A stretch of 37,401 nt of DNA from Planctomycetota bacterium (GTDB lineage Bacteria > Planctomycetota > UBA8108 > JACQVS01), in NCBI GenBank assembly GCA_028280485.1, contig JANQLS010000185.1, forward strand, positions 1 through 37,401, in the 5' to 3' direction. Below, piece after piece: positions 7,657 through 17,300 of this stretch (positions within the stretch are counted from its first letter, which is position 1; each line of letters begins with the position of its first letter). The translations under genes and the position numbers were made by a program. The notes under the pieces are model-generated. The model did no database searches. It was not told the origin of the DNA and worked only from the letters and a program-made list of their open reading frames with translations.

Positions 7657-7703
7657 GGGTCAGCGTTCATCGGGAAAATGGACGAGAGCTGTTGGCACTG
7701 AGT

Positions 7704-9710
7704 TTATTCAGACTGAACCATACAGACAGAGTCGACACTCTCCCCTTCCACCAATCGAGCCACTTCAACTCCAGAGAGAGTCTCTTTGACGAGGAGGGCT
7801 TGAGTGATCGCTTCGATCTCTTCATGATGGTTTTTAAGAATCTGTTCGGATTCTTGGTAACACATGTCGATGATCTTTCTCACTTCTTCATCGATCCTCA
7901 AAGCCATGGCATCGCTGTGATTTTGACTGCGGGTCACTTCTCGACCGAGGAAAAGTGTTTCTTCCGACTCGCTGTAATTGATGGGGCCGATCGTATCGGA
8001 CATCCCCCATTCGCAAACCATGCGACGAGCTAAGTCGGTGGCTCGTTCAATATCATTTTTAGCTCCTGCGGTGATGTCATCACAGAAGATCACTTCAGCG
8101 ATGCGGCCGGCGAAGAGCACTTTTAAATTTCCTAAGAGTTGTTTTCGCGAATAGTGATACTGGTCTCGCTCGGACAATTGCATGGTGGCACCTAATGCCA
8201 TACCGCGAGGAATGATGGTGACCTTGTGTAAAGGCTCCACTTCATCCAATAGATGCGCAACTAAAGCGTGACCCGCTTCGTGGTAGGCGGTGATCTTACG
8301 ATCATCCTCAGAGACCACTCGACTCTTCTTCTCTCGCCCCCAGCGAATTTTATCGCGAGCCTGTTCCAAGTCTTCTTGTTGAACGGTTTCTTGATTGTTC
8401 ATCGCCGCGGTAATCGCGCCTTCATTGACGAGGGCGGCGAGCTCGGCTCCACTGAACGTGGGAGTGAGTTGAGCGAGTTTTTTCAAATTGACGTTATCGT
8501 CGAGCTTAATTTTCTTGGTGTGAACCGCCAAGATTTTCTCTCGTCCCTCGACGTCGGGTAGATCGATATAAATCTCGCGATCAAAACGACCAGGCCTCAA
8601 CAAAGCGGGGTCGAGAACGTCGGGTCGGTTGGTCGCGGCAACGACGACGACCGCGTCATCCGAATCGAAACCATCCATCTCGACGAGAATCGCATTGAGA
8701 GTTTGCTCTCGCTCATCGTGGCCCCCTCCTAAACCCGCTCCTCGTCTTCGACCGACAGCATCGATCTCATCGAAGAAGATGATACAGGGAGAGCTCTGAC
8801 GAGCTTGCTTAAAGAGATCTCGAACGCGCGAGGCTCCCACTCCGACGAACATTTCGACGAAGTCCGAACCACTGATACTGAAAAACGGAACTTCCGCTTC
8901 CCCGGCGATAGCTTTCGCTAAGAGAGTTTTTCCTGTACCCGGTGAACCAGCGAGAATCACTCCGCGAGGGATGCGTCCCCCGAGTTTATGAAATCGACCT
9001 GGGTTCCTTAGGAATTCGATGATCTCAGTGACTTCTTCCTTGGCCTCGGTCACCCCGGCGACATCATCGAAGGTGACGTTTGTATCACCCTTTTCTGCTA
9101 ATCGAGCTCGACTCTTTCCAAAAGAAAAGAGAGCTCCACCGGCTCCTCCACCACGAAGTTGGCGGAAGAAGAAGAAATAGATAATGAATACAAAGAGTAA
9201 GACGAGGAACAATTGGAGCATGAGCTCCGAAAAAATTCCGGGGACTTCGGAGACATCCCATTTGACTCGGTTCGTCTTGTAGTCTTCGTGGCCGACTCCG
9301 TATTTTTCTTCGAGGGTCTTGTTGTAGTCTTCAACCTGAGTTCGGAATCGATCCGTCGCTTCATCGGTACTTCCATCGATCGAGAAAAACAGGGGCGGCG
9401 GTTCCTTCATGTTTTTCTCTTCGGGTGTGCGCTTGATCTTACCCCGGATACGCCCCGTTTGGAGGTCACGGATGACATCTTCGCCATCGAGCTTTCCCGC
9501 TTCGAGCAATCGAACGACTTCGTTGTAGTCTTTTTCTACATTTTGACCACCGAGGTCGTTGCCGAGCCAAAACGACAAGAGGATCATGGTGACCAGAATC
9601 GATGTTAAAAACAAAAACGCTCGTGAGCGCTTTCCTTGCGGGGGTGGGTTGCCTCCTGATTTGGGATCACCTGAATTTGGGGGCTGAGGGTCTGGGGAGT
9701 TATTCTCCAC
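7704..9710 (-). CDS. ftsH: ATP-dependent zinc metalloprotease FtsH
   Basis: 668 residues from a GTG start 5 bases after the lptE-like stop, with GAGGAGG of that gene's end upstream. Two membrane helices (about 31-50 and 163-183) flank a periplasmic domain. Then come the AAA+ module with Walker A GSPGTGKT (255-262), Walker B IIFFDEID (310-317) and the arginine-finger region LLRPGRFDR (370-378), and the protease zinc motif HEAGH (477-481). FtsH extracts and degrades membrane and regulatory proteins as a hexamer in the inner membrane. The N-terminus before the first helix is rich in P, G and N. Its place between an lptE-like gene and folP is noted, since FtsH controls LPS synthesis in enterobacteria; no such role can be shown here. 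Confidence 0.97.
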   Translation of the reverse strand: MENNSPDPQPPNSGDPKSGGNPPPQGKRSRAFLFLTSILVTMILLSFWLGNDLGGQNVEKDYNEVVRLLEAGKLDGEDVIRDLQTGRIRGKIKRTPEEKNMKEPPPLFFSIDGSTDEATDRFRTQVEDYNKTLEEKYGVGHEDYKTNRVKWDVSEVPGIFSELMLQLFLVLLFVFIIYFFFFRQLRGGGAGGALFSFGKSRARLAEKGDTNVTFDDVAGVTEAKEEVTEIIEFLRNPGRFHKLGGRIPRGVILAGSPGTGKTLLAKAIAGEAEVPFFSISGSDFVEMFVGVGASRVRDLFKQARQSSPCIIFFDEIDAVGRRRGAGLGGGHDEREQTLNAILVEMDGFDSDDAVVVVAATNRPDVLDPALLRPGRFDREIYIDLPDVEGREKILAVHTKKIKLDDNVNLKKLAQLTPTFSGAELAALVNEGAITAAMNNQETVQQEDLEQARDKIRWGREKKSRVVSEDDRKITAYHEAGHALVAHLLDEVEPLHKVTIIPRGMALGATMQLSERDQYHYSRKQLLGNLKVLFAGRIAEVIFCDDITAGAKNDIERATDLARRMVCEWGMSDTIGPINYSESEETLFLGREVTRSQNHSDAMALRIDEEVRKIIDMCYQESEQILKNHHEEIEAITQALLVKETLSGVEVARLVEGESVDSVCMVQSE

Positions 9711-9715
9711 GGTGT

Positions 9716-10294
9716 TTAAATTTCCTCCTCGACTTCATAATCATCCCAGTACTCGACTTGAGCGATGATCCGCTCAGCGAGGTTGGTCAGAGCACCGGCT
9801 CTCGTGGATCGGAAACTCTCCCCTGAAGCCGTAGAGAAAGGTTCCGTGGTCGTGACTCGATATTCACGACGCACTCCGTTGACATGGTCTTCCAAGGTCA
9901 CATCGACGATGGCGATGAGAGAAGACTCTACCTTTCTATCTCGGTCTTCATCGGCGATAAGAACCTCTCTAAAATCCACAATTGTGCCCTTTAGGGTCAT
10001 ATCGGCTTTATCGGAATCGATGATCCGTAATCGCGTACGGGTGTGGAACTCTTTTCGAACAATTTCGGTGAGATCGTATTCGACATCTCGTCTGAGTGGA
10101 AAGGTAGCATTGTGGAATATCGGCACTGCGAGGGTGCTGACCTGGGGAGGTGTGCGGTAGCCCAAACGGTATCCACAACCCAAGCTGACGGTCAGCAGTA
10201 GAACCAGGGTGTAGATCAGTCCCCCTGGAACACGTCCCTCACGAATAGTGCTCCCAGAGCGGGAACCTTTGTTCATAAACTCGATGGGCTTCAT
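9716..10294 (-). CDS. lptE: LptE-like LPS-assembly lipoprotein
   Basis: 192 residues. The ATG overlaps the bamD-like stop (ATGA) and has a strong ribosome site, GGGGAGG, 7 bases upstream. A hydrophobic signal (about 25-39) ends in SLGC, so C40 is a likely lipidation site although the lipobox is not ideal. The mature N-terminus CGYRLG followed by VSTLAVPIFHNATF and a conserved EYDLTEIVRKEF helix matches the LptE/RlpB fold, including the common GCGYxL opening. LptE plugs LptD in the outer membrane for LPS export. The BamD-LptE pairing supports an outer membrane. Sequence similarity to the family is moderate, so function is inferred. Confidence 0.75.
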   Translation of the reverse strand: MKPIEFMNKGSRSGSTIREGRVPGGLIYTLVLLLTVSLGCGYRLGYRTPPQVSTLAVPIFHNATFPLRRDVEYDLTEIVRKEFHTRTRLRIIDSDKADMTLKGTIVDFREVLIADEDRDRKVESSLIAIVDVTLEDHVNGVRREYRVTTTEPFSTASGESFRSTRAGALTNLAERIIAQVEYWDDYEVEEEI

Positions 10295-11394
10295 GACGAA
10301 GCCTCCCCTGCAGTACCACCGGGAATCGTACTCGTAGCCGTACCTGCTGTTTGGGCCTCGGCTTCTTTTCGGAAGCGTTCCATCTCATCGTAGATTTCAC
10401 GTGCTTCAGTGAAAGCCTCCGTTTTGGGGTAGTTTAAGATCACCGATTGTAAATAGTAACTGGCGGCCGTCGGCCGGCTTTCGCGCAAATAATACTTCGC
10501 TATTTTGAGATCGTAACGAGCTTCCATCTCCGAGATTTCTTGAAGAAATTTGCGAACCTCGGGGATCTTACTTCCTCGTGGGTAATGGTGTCGGTAGAGA
10601 TTAAATTTACGTTTAGCCTTCTCGATCGGTCGTTGATCGTAATCTTCTCCCCGAATTTGTTTGTAGACACAAAGAGCTAAGAGGTATTCCGCGGCTTCGT
10701 TCCACTCACTATTGACGTGATCGGTTACCAAGCGATCGAGTACCTGTTCAGCTTCATCGTATTCTTCGTTTTTATAGTAGTGGTCCGCTACTTCCCAAAG
10801 GGCATCGTCACTGAAGTCGAGGAAGGGATAACGAGTAACCAGACCTCCTTCACCGATCAGAATATCGACGCCGAGGGAGGGGCTTTCGTATTCGACTCCC
10901 GCAAAGGTTCTCACCGCGGTTCCGTGCAAGAAGGCTAAACCGATGTTGTAAATTTGAGTGAGGGATTGGCTCAACAGTTCTCTAGGTGGTCGACGAGCGA
11001 TGGTTTTTTGGTAGTATTCGTTCGCCCATTCGTACTGATTGAGTTTGAAGTAACACTCGGCAGCTAAAAACATCGTCGCCGCTTCTCGAGCTTCAAAGGA
11101 ATCGGGATAACTTTCTTCGATCTCCTTCAAACCTTGGAGTGCCTCTTCATACTTTTCGGCTTCAAAGGCTTTTCGAGCATCTTCTCTAAGAGCTTGAGCA
11201 CCAGGGGACGGATCACCTGGAAGAAGAACGACCCAGCCTTCATCGGGAGTCCAACGAGAGATCGTCGGTTCTTGCATATCATCCCAAAGGATCTCGCAAC
11301 CCGATTGACTGACACTCAACATTCCGAGGACAGAGAGAAGCCCCAGAGGCTTCCAAAGGGAAAACGAGTGAGTTACTAATTGATTAAAAGGCAT
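10291..11394 (-). CDS. bamD: BamD-like TPR outer-membrane lipoprotein
   Basis: 367 residues, with AAGGTGA upstream of the ATG. A signal segment ends at QSGC, making C33 a lipidation candidate. Residues about 65-345 are TPR-like helical repeats (for example ARKAFEAEKYEEALQGLKEI, ECYFKLNQYEWANEYYQKTI, AKYYLRESRPTAASYYLQSV), including the C-terminal pattern typical of BamD/ComL. BamD belongs to the BAM complex that inserts outer-membrane beta-barrels. It is longer than proteobacterial BamD (about 245 residues) because of a central insertion around 150-200 (FAGVEYESPSLGVDILIGEG). The tail is A/G/T-rich. A generic TPR lipoprotein is the alternative. It starts a transcription unit or follows the upstream CBS gene after 278 bases. 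Confidence 0.75.
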   Translation of the reverse strand: MPFNQLVTHSFSLWKPLGLLSVLGMLSVSQSGCEILWDDMQEPTISRWTPDEGWVVLLPGDPSPGAQALREDARKAFEAEKYEEALQGLKEIEESYPDSFEAREAATMFLAAECYFKLNQYEWANEYYQKTIARRPPRELLSQSLTQIYNIGLAFLHGTAVRTFAGVEYESPSLGVDILIGEGGLVTRYPFLDFSDDALWEVADHYYKNEEYDEAEQVLDRLVTDHVNSEWNEAAEYLLALCVYKQIRGEDYDQRPIEKAKRKFNLYRHHYPRGSKIPEVRKFLQEISEMEARYDLKIAKYYLRESRPTAASYYLQSVILNYPKTEAFTEAREIYDEMERFRKEAEAQTAGTATSTIPGGTAGEASS

Positions 11395-11512
11395 CTCTTC
11401 ACCTTATTTATTCAGATTCATTCTGCCATTCTTTTCACCAGTCTTTCCACCAGCCATTCCTTACAACGGAACTGGAGTCTCTGGTTTTCAGGCGAACCTG
11501 GTCTTACTGGAT

Positions 11513-11590
11513 TTTCATTGCCTAAATGATGCTTAAGTGATTTCTTCTCACGAGGAGCTGGCCTGCTGGGGCCCATCACGGGCAATGAAA
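11513..11590. repeat. Inverted repeat upstream of the bamD-like gene
   Basis: TTTCATTGCC (11513-11522) and GGCAATGAAA (11581-11590) are exact reverse complements separated by 58 bases. They lie in the 278-base gap between the CBS-domain gene and the bamD-like gene. They could fold a long stem in a leader RNA. I found no convincing promoter or intrinsic terminator in the gap. Confidence 0.4.
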
Positions 11591-11672
11591 CCCGATTCTT
11601 TTACCGTTGCAACCCTCGATTTTCAAGCTCTGGAAGTGACATTCCGGCTCGATTCGACAGAATCTGATCTTT

Positions 11673-13028
11673 CTACTGCGATGCTTCCGCCGGCAGGAGT
11701 TGCAACCTGAGCCGACCGATACTCCTCTCGTCGGCTTCGATCACTTCAAATTTAATCGCCCCCTCTTGGTGAATCTCCCCCTTAGAGGGGATCCGTCCCA
11801 GGGCACTGGAAAGGAATCCACCAATCGTTTCAACCCCCTCTACCAAGGGAACTTCTGGGGGAAATTCCCCACCGATGGCTTTTCCTAATTCGCGATTGAC
11901 CTCATGGATCGCCAAGCGAGCTTCAACTTCAAAAGTACGGTCATCGATACGGACGAAACGAGTATCTTTCAATGGCTCTAAGTCTTCTGATTCTGTTGGA
12001 GATTCCTCTTCGATCTCACCGAGAATCTCTTCGATGATATCTTCGATCGTAATCAAGCCTTCCGTACCCCCGAACTCATCGATCACCAAGGCGATATGAA
12101 AACGTTGGGTTTTGAACTCCTGAAACAACTCACTGACGAGCTTACTTTCTCGGACGTAGTGCGGCTTGCGAAGAACCTCTTCGAGCTGAGGGGGAGAAGA
12201 GTTGTCTTGGTCTAAAAATTTCAGCAGATCTTTAACGTATAAAATACCAAGGATGTTGTCTTTGTTCTTCTGATACACCGGAATGCGCGAGTGACCGCAC
12301 TCTCGGGCTAAACGGAGAACATCCTGAAAGTCAGATTCGATATCGACAGCGACCATCTCCGTTCGAGGGGTGAGGACTTCTTCGACTTTACGATCGCTCA
12401 AGTTGAGGATCGCTTCGATCATGAAAATCTCAGTTTTCTGAAGAATACCTTCGCGTCCCCCTTCTTCGGCAGCCGTCAAAATTTCTTCTTCCATCATTTC
12501 CGCCGCTTCCCGTTCAGGAGGCGAACCGAGAGCCCGCGCACCGGCATCAACGATCTTTTGGTAGATCTCCATCGGCCCTTTGACGCAGAGATAGAAGCGA
12601 TAGAGGGTAGGAAGAAAGAAACCCAGTAGCCTTTCGGGTGAACGTCGAGCGACGACCGAAGGTAAGAGTTCGAGGAAGATTAATATAGTGAGGATTAAAG
12701 TAAGAGCGACGATCGCAATGGAGCCCGACCGACCCAACCAACTCAGGGCACTGAATTTTTCGGAATCTACCGCTCCCACAACAAAGGCAACGAGTATTAA
12801 ACGTAGACCATTATCAAACAAGCGCAACGAATCGTTGTACTCATCCTGATGATCTAAATACTCAGTGAAGCGCGTTCTTTTAGGATCCTCTAAATTGGTG
12901 AGAAGAGTCTTCCTAGAAAAAATCGCAAGGGTCTTCCTCGCCGTGGCGAAAAATCCACCAAAGATTAAAAAAGACAGCTCAAGCAGTACAGCCCAGCCTT
13001 CTGTGATCCAACTGTAAAACGGATTCAT
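11673..13028 (-). CDS. CBS-domain membrane protein, CorC/HlyC (CNNM) type
   Basis: 451 residues from the ATG at 13028, which overlaps the previous stop by four bases (ATGA). An upstream frame to 13118 would run back into the neighbouring gene and is unlikely. Residues about 10-140 form a DUF21-type membrane domain with hydrophobic segments near 11-30, 76-88 and 103-126. Two CBS domains follow (about 215-340; VLTPRTEMVAVD, HSRIPVY, GILYVKDLL, LVIDEFGGTEGLITIEDIIEEILGEI), then a CorC_HlyC FAD-like domain (about 355-447). Family members export or regulate magnesium/cobalt or are called hemolysin-like; the substrate here is unknown. Gene-order coupling to a secreted squalene-cyclase-fold protein is unusual. 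Confidence 0.88.
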   Translation of the reverse strand: MNPFYSWITEGWAVLLELSFLIFGGFFATARKTLAIFSRKTLLTNLEDPKRTRFTEYLDHQDEYNDSLRLFDNGLRLILVAFVVGAVDSEKFSALSWLGRSGSIAIVALTLILTILIFLELLPSVVARRSPERLLGFFLPTLYRFYLCVKGPMEIYQKIVDAGARALGSPPEREAAEMMEEEILTAAEEGGREGILQKTEIFMIEAILNLSDRKVEEVLTPRTEMVAVDIESDFQDVLRLARECGHSRIPVYQKNKDNILGILYVKDLLKFLDQDNSSPPQLEEVLRKPHYVRESKLVSELFQEFKTQRFHIALVIDEFGGTEGLITIEDIIEEILGEIEEESPTESEDLEPLKDTRFVRIDDRTFEVEARLAIHEVNRELGKAIGGEFPPEVPLVEGVETIGGFLSSALGRIPSKGEIHQEGAIKFEVIEADERSIGRLRLQLLPAEASQ

Positions 13029-14092
13029 CGTTGAAAAATGGGTAAATATTGGACGGGAAGTTCTAACATCAAGAGCGCCATCGAAGTGGCGAACTCCGGA
13101 CCGTAATCGTCTTCCCAACGGCCATCATCCTTCTGCTTACGGAGAAGGTAACTCCTTAAATTACTGTGCCAACGTCGCCAGGACTTTCCTCCTTTTTGGT
13201 AGAAAACCTGAGACGTATACATCGCGCCATAGAAGAAAAAATTATCGGCGATCACCCGACGAGGGCTCCAGCTCACGCGGTCTAATTCTAAACGAACGTG
13301 ATCCATGCCCTTGCGAAAAACGGGCGAGTCGTAAATTCCCGCTGCCTGTAAAGTCGACAAAGCGGCGACGGTCAAGGCAAAGGTCGTTTCATTTTGATTT
13401 CGAGTTAGAGAGTACTGAAAGGCGCCGCTTTTGGATTGGCATCGACGAACGTAATCCATGGCTAAGTCGATTCGTTCTTTGGGGACATTAAATCCCACAT
13501 TCTTCGCAGCTCGCAAAGCCTGCAAGGCGCAAATGGTTATCGAAGCTTCATCGGCTTGTTCTTGGTTATCCGGAGAATAATCCCAACCCCCTTCTTTACT
13601 CTGAGCATTGAGCAAGCAGAGCACTCCCCCACGAATTGCCGTACGAACTTGTTTTTGTTTGATGAGCGGAAGGTCGCCGTAGATCTGGGTCAAAAACAAG
13701 AGCGCATAACAATGCCCGTGCATGCGACTCTCCCCGTAATCTCGAATAGATTTTCCTTCGCTAAAGAACCAACGTCGATCTCGACTCGAAAGGATATATT
13801 CGAGGCAACCTTCGATTTGGGAGGTGTAAGGACCTTCGCGGTAGCTGTATCCTGCACCTAAAAAGGCGAGGCCGGCGAGACTGGTGACGGCAACCGGGAA
13901 CCGGCTACCGATCGAACCGGAAGGAGAACGGCGGGAGGCGAGGTACTGAAGTCCTCGTTGAATACTTCGTTTTTCTACTCCAAGATCATCGATCACTCGA
14001 GAGACCGCAGGTTGAGAGGGGGTCTTCGACTCTTGAGCATCAAGGCTGGAGCTGGATTGAAATAAGATAAGAGCAACAAACCCAATCCTCAT
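13025..14092 (-). CDS. Secreted squalene-cyclase/prenyltransferase-fold protein (copy 1)
   Basis: 355 residues from the ATG at 14092, chosen because it begins with a signal peptide (MRIGFVALILFQSSSSLDAQ). The frame is open to 14251 (408 residues), but that adds a charged stretch ahead of the signal. The body is an alpha/alpha toroid with QW-type repeats: LNAQSKEGGW (161-170) and LRKQKDDGRW (317-326), the first repeat being degenerate. The DxDD acid motif of squalene-hopene cyclases is absent, so no cyclase activity is claimed. It is a paralogue of the protein at 20008-21195, sharing SRMxxHxxAxxFLxQIYG, SITxC..(A)LR.A+N.G and FYxG....Q..(F)QKGG. Probably periplasmic; function unknown. It precedes the CBS-domain gene with a 4-base overlap. 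A TATAAT lies at about 14163-14168 without a good -35. Confidence 0.82.
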   Translation of the reverse strand: MRIGFVALILFQSSSSLDAQESKTPSQPAVSRVIDDLGVEKRSIQRGLQYLASRRSPSGSIGSRFPVAVTSLAGLAFLGAGYSYREGPYTSQIEGCLEYILSSRDRRWFFSEGKSIRDYGESRMHGHCYALLFLTQIYGDLPLIKQKQVRTAIRGGVLCLLNAQSKEGGWDYSPDNQEQADEASITICALQALRAAKNVGFNVPKERIDLAMDYVRRCQSKSGAFQYSLTRNQNETTFALTVAALSTLQAAGIYDSPVFRKGMDHVRLELDRVSWSPRRVIADNFFFYGAMYTSQVFYQKGGKSWRRWHSNLRSYLLRKQKDDGRWEDDYGPEFATSMALLMLELPVQYLPIFQR

Positions 14093-14324
14093 CACAAACT
14101 TAAGCCCCAGGAGAGGTCTCTGAGAGTGAGCATACGCTGGCTCCGTTCTCCCTCGCTCCATTATAGCTAGGTCGAGAACTCTGCTCCGCCCAGGAGGCTC
14201 GGCTAAGTCTTCAGATGATTCAGTTGAAGAAACGCAAGGATCTGAATTCAACGAGTTTGCCCTTCAATAGTGGAAAGGAAACGAATCTTGGAAAAACAAC
14301 GAGTCCGGCTGATCAGAAGATTTA

Positions 14325-17300
14325 TCATTCTTCGGCCTCTTCAGTGTTTTCGGCATCATCGGCCTCATCACCTGAGGGTGCACCTTGACTCTTTTGAAGA
14401 TCTTCGGCAATTTTAAGGGTCATCTCGGTAAGGCTGCCCTGTTTTACGGTCAATCGCTTAAGGGCTTTTTCCCATAACTCTTCATTTGCGCCCGCTTCTT
14501 TAGAGTCCGATAACTGAACCGTGCGATCGTTGACCTCTTCTTGCATGTCCTTGAGCATGATCAATTCTGCGATCGGTGGCACCAACCGGCGCTTCCTTGG
14601 ACCTTGCTGCTGTTGCTGTTGCTGCTGCTGTTGTTGTTGATTTTGCCTTCGTTCTCGTTGTTTCTTGACCGCCTCTGCCATCGAGTTCATCAAGCGATCG
14701 ATCTCTTTAACAATCTCGCGACCTAAAAACTGAGTGACACGCCCCGTGTTTTCTTCCTTGAGAGCGAAGGCCACTTGCTTCATATCAGTTTGAATGTTTT
14801 TTAAAACGAAAGCGAAGACTCGAGCGATCTCTTCCTCTAAAGTGAGAATCACTCCATCGACTTCGGTGGCGATCTCTTCTTGTTCTCGCATCAACCCACG
14901 AATCTTTCGCCTAGAAACACGGCCATGTCGCGCTCGAATTCCCCCACCTTTTTTATTTTCTAAAACAACGATCGACTTGTTGATGCCATCTTGTTTGTCG
15001 CGAATTTCCTTAAGTTTTTTAACAATATTTAAAAGTTCTTGCTCTTGCTTAAGAGTTTCTAATTTGCGCTCTTTTTCAGCTAACTCATCTTCAGCCTCTT
15101 GAAGCTTAGCGAGAGCTTTCTCTTGTTCTTTCTGAGCCTCTTCGGGCTTGTTTTCCTCTAAGTTTTGACTCGCGTCCTCCATGCGATCAGCCGCTTGCTG
15201 CATCTTTTGAGCGCTTTGGCTTTGCTGCTGCTGAGATTGCTTTTTCATCTTCTCAGCAGACTTACGAGCGAGTCGTTCCAACTTATCTTGTTCTTCCTTT
15301 TCTTTTTGAAAGTCTTTCCGCTTAAGACGCGCGACTTCCTCTTGCTTCTTCTTCTCTAACTCAGCCTGGGCCTTCTTCAGCTGAGAAACCGCTTCTTGTT
15401 GGCTTTTTTGAGCCTGCTCACGGTTTCCTTGCCGTTGAGCTTGAGAGGCTTGTTGCATCGATTGATGAGCTTTTTGAAGTGCTTGCTGAGCCTTTGCCGA
15501 AGCTTCACGAGAGGCTTGAGATGAATCCGTTTTGCGTTTGAGCTTTCGCTCTAAAGCTTCGAGTTGCTTCTCGACGTCTCTGGTCTTTTTCGCTAAGCGA
15601 TTTTGGTCATCCGCCTTCTTTTGTTCGGGAGTTCTCTGACCCAATCCCTTTTGAGCGTTTTCTAAAGCCTGACGGGCCTTGGCGATTTGCTCGCCTGCTT
15701 TTCGGCTCGCTTGTTGTGCTTCTTGTCGATTCCCGGATTGAAGCGCCTTTTGCACTTGAGACATCGATTGCGAAGCTTTTGAAGTTTCTTGAGAACTTTG
15801 TTGCAAGGCTTGCTTGGCTTGAGGGCTTCCCGTCTGTTCTCCATCCTTTTGGAATTCTTGGGAAGCTTGATTCAGCTGTCGCTTTAAACCAGCTGCTTGA
15901 CGAGCCATCTTCTTTGCTGATGATTGTTGAGAAGACGAACTCTTCTGGTTTTGAGAATTAGAATCTTGGTTTTGATTCTCAGGATTACCAGCCTTCGAAG
16001 GATTGTTCTTAGATTCTGAGTTCTTTGATGATGGGGACTTTGAATTCCCAGTCTTATTCCCTTGCTGACCTTCCAATTGTTGCCGCGCTTCGTTCAAAAG
16101 TTTTGCGGCTTCTTTTTGTTGGTCGAGAGCTTGTTGTTGATTCTTTTTAATCTCCTCGGTCGACAGAGTGGGATTGTCAGAAGGCTGAGACTTACTAAAA
16201 GCTTTTTGTGCCTTTTCTAAGGCATCTTTTGCTTGCTGAACTTTCTGAGCTGAATCTTGAAGAGTTTGGGCAGGCTTTCCCTTAGCGTTTGAATCTTTAG
16301 CCGTTGCTTCTAGATCCCGCTGGCTCTTCTCGAGCTGCTTGCTTAAATCGCTAGCTTGTTGACCTAATTCTTCTTGAGTTCGTTTCTGTCCAACAGGATT
16401 TTGTTTCGAGGAGCCGTTCTGATTCTTTGAATTTGAAGAGTTCTGCTCGTTATTTTGAGATCCCTGATCAGAATTCTTTGACTCGGAACCTTTCGAATTG
16501 TTTTCTTTATTTTCAGAGCCCTTATCGTTCTTTTCTGATTTTGAATCAGAGAAAGAAGCTTTCGAGTCTTTTTGAAGTTTTTCTAAATCCGCTTCGTTCT
16601 TTTTCAATTGCTCTAAGAGCTTTGAAAACTCGGACCCTTTTTGCGATGCGTTGTTCTCATTCTTGTTACTTGAGTTTTGATCGTTCGAAGATTGAGAATT
16701 CGAACTCTTAGGATCTTTCTTATCCTCCTTGGTAGAAGGACGATCTAGCTTTTGGAGCTCACTATCGAGAAGTTTTTGTTGGGCTTCTAACTCTTTAAGT
16801 TTATTGAGAGCTTCTTGAATCGATTGTGAATCCTGAGCTCCCGATTTTGAATTCTGATTGTTATTTGAATTATTGTTCGGATTCGAATTGTTATTTGAAT
16901 TCAGGTTCTCTTGTTCTTGAGTCAGATTCTGAAGATCTTGTTGGATTCCTGCTAAATCTTTTAAGTCTTGTTGAGATTCTTGATGCGATCGAGTTTTATC
17001 GTGAAGTTCACGTTGTTTCTTCTTGAGAGCGCGAACCGTCTTCAAATCCGCTTGGATCGATTGAAGTTCTTTTAGAGGGTCTTTCTCTTGAAATCTTCGA
17101 GCTTCTAAAGTTTCTAGGACAGTCTTCATCTGCCCGATCAGAATTTCTTGAGGCTGAAGCGCATTAAGAAAGTCGGCCTGCTCTAATACTTTTTCTAATT
17201 CTTGAAGTTGACGTTCAATCTGAAGTGCTCGAACCTGCTCGGTAGCACTGTCGAGGCGAGTCGAATCTTCCGGTTGACGTTCTTTGAGCTCGCGAGCGAG

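Noticed and set aside
13025..14092. Squalene-hopene cyclase
   Set aside because: QW-type repeats are present but the DxDD catalytic motif is missing and the protein is about half the usual length.
14541..14726. Plus-strand leucine-rich frame
   Set aside because: It is the antisense of the polyglutamine run (CAG/CAA reads as CTG/TTG).
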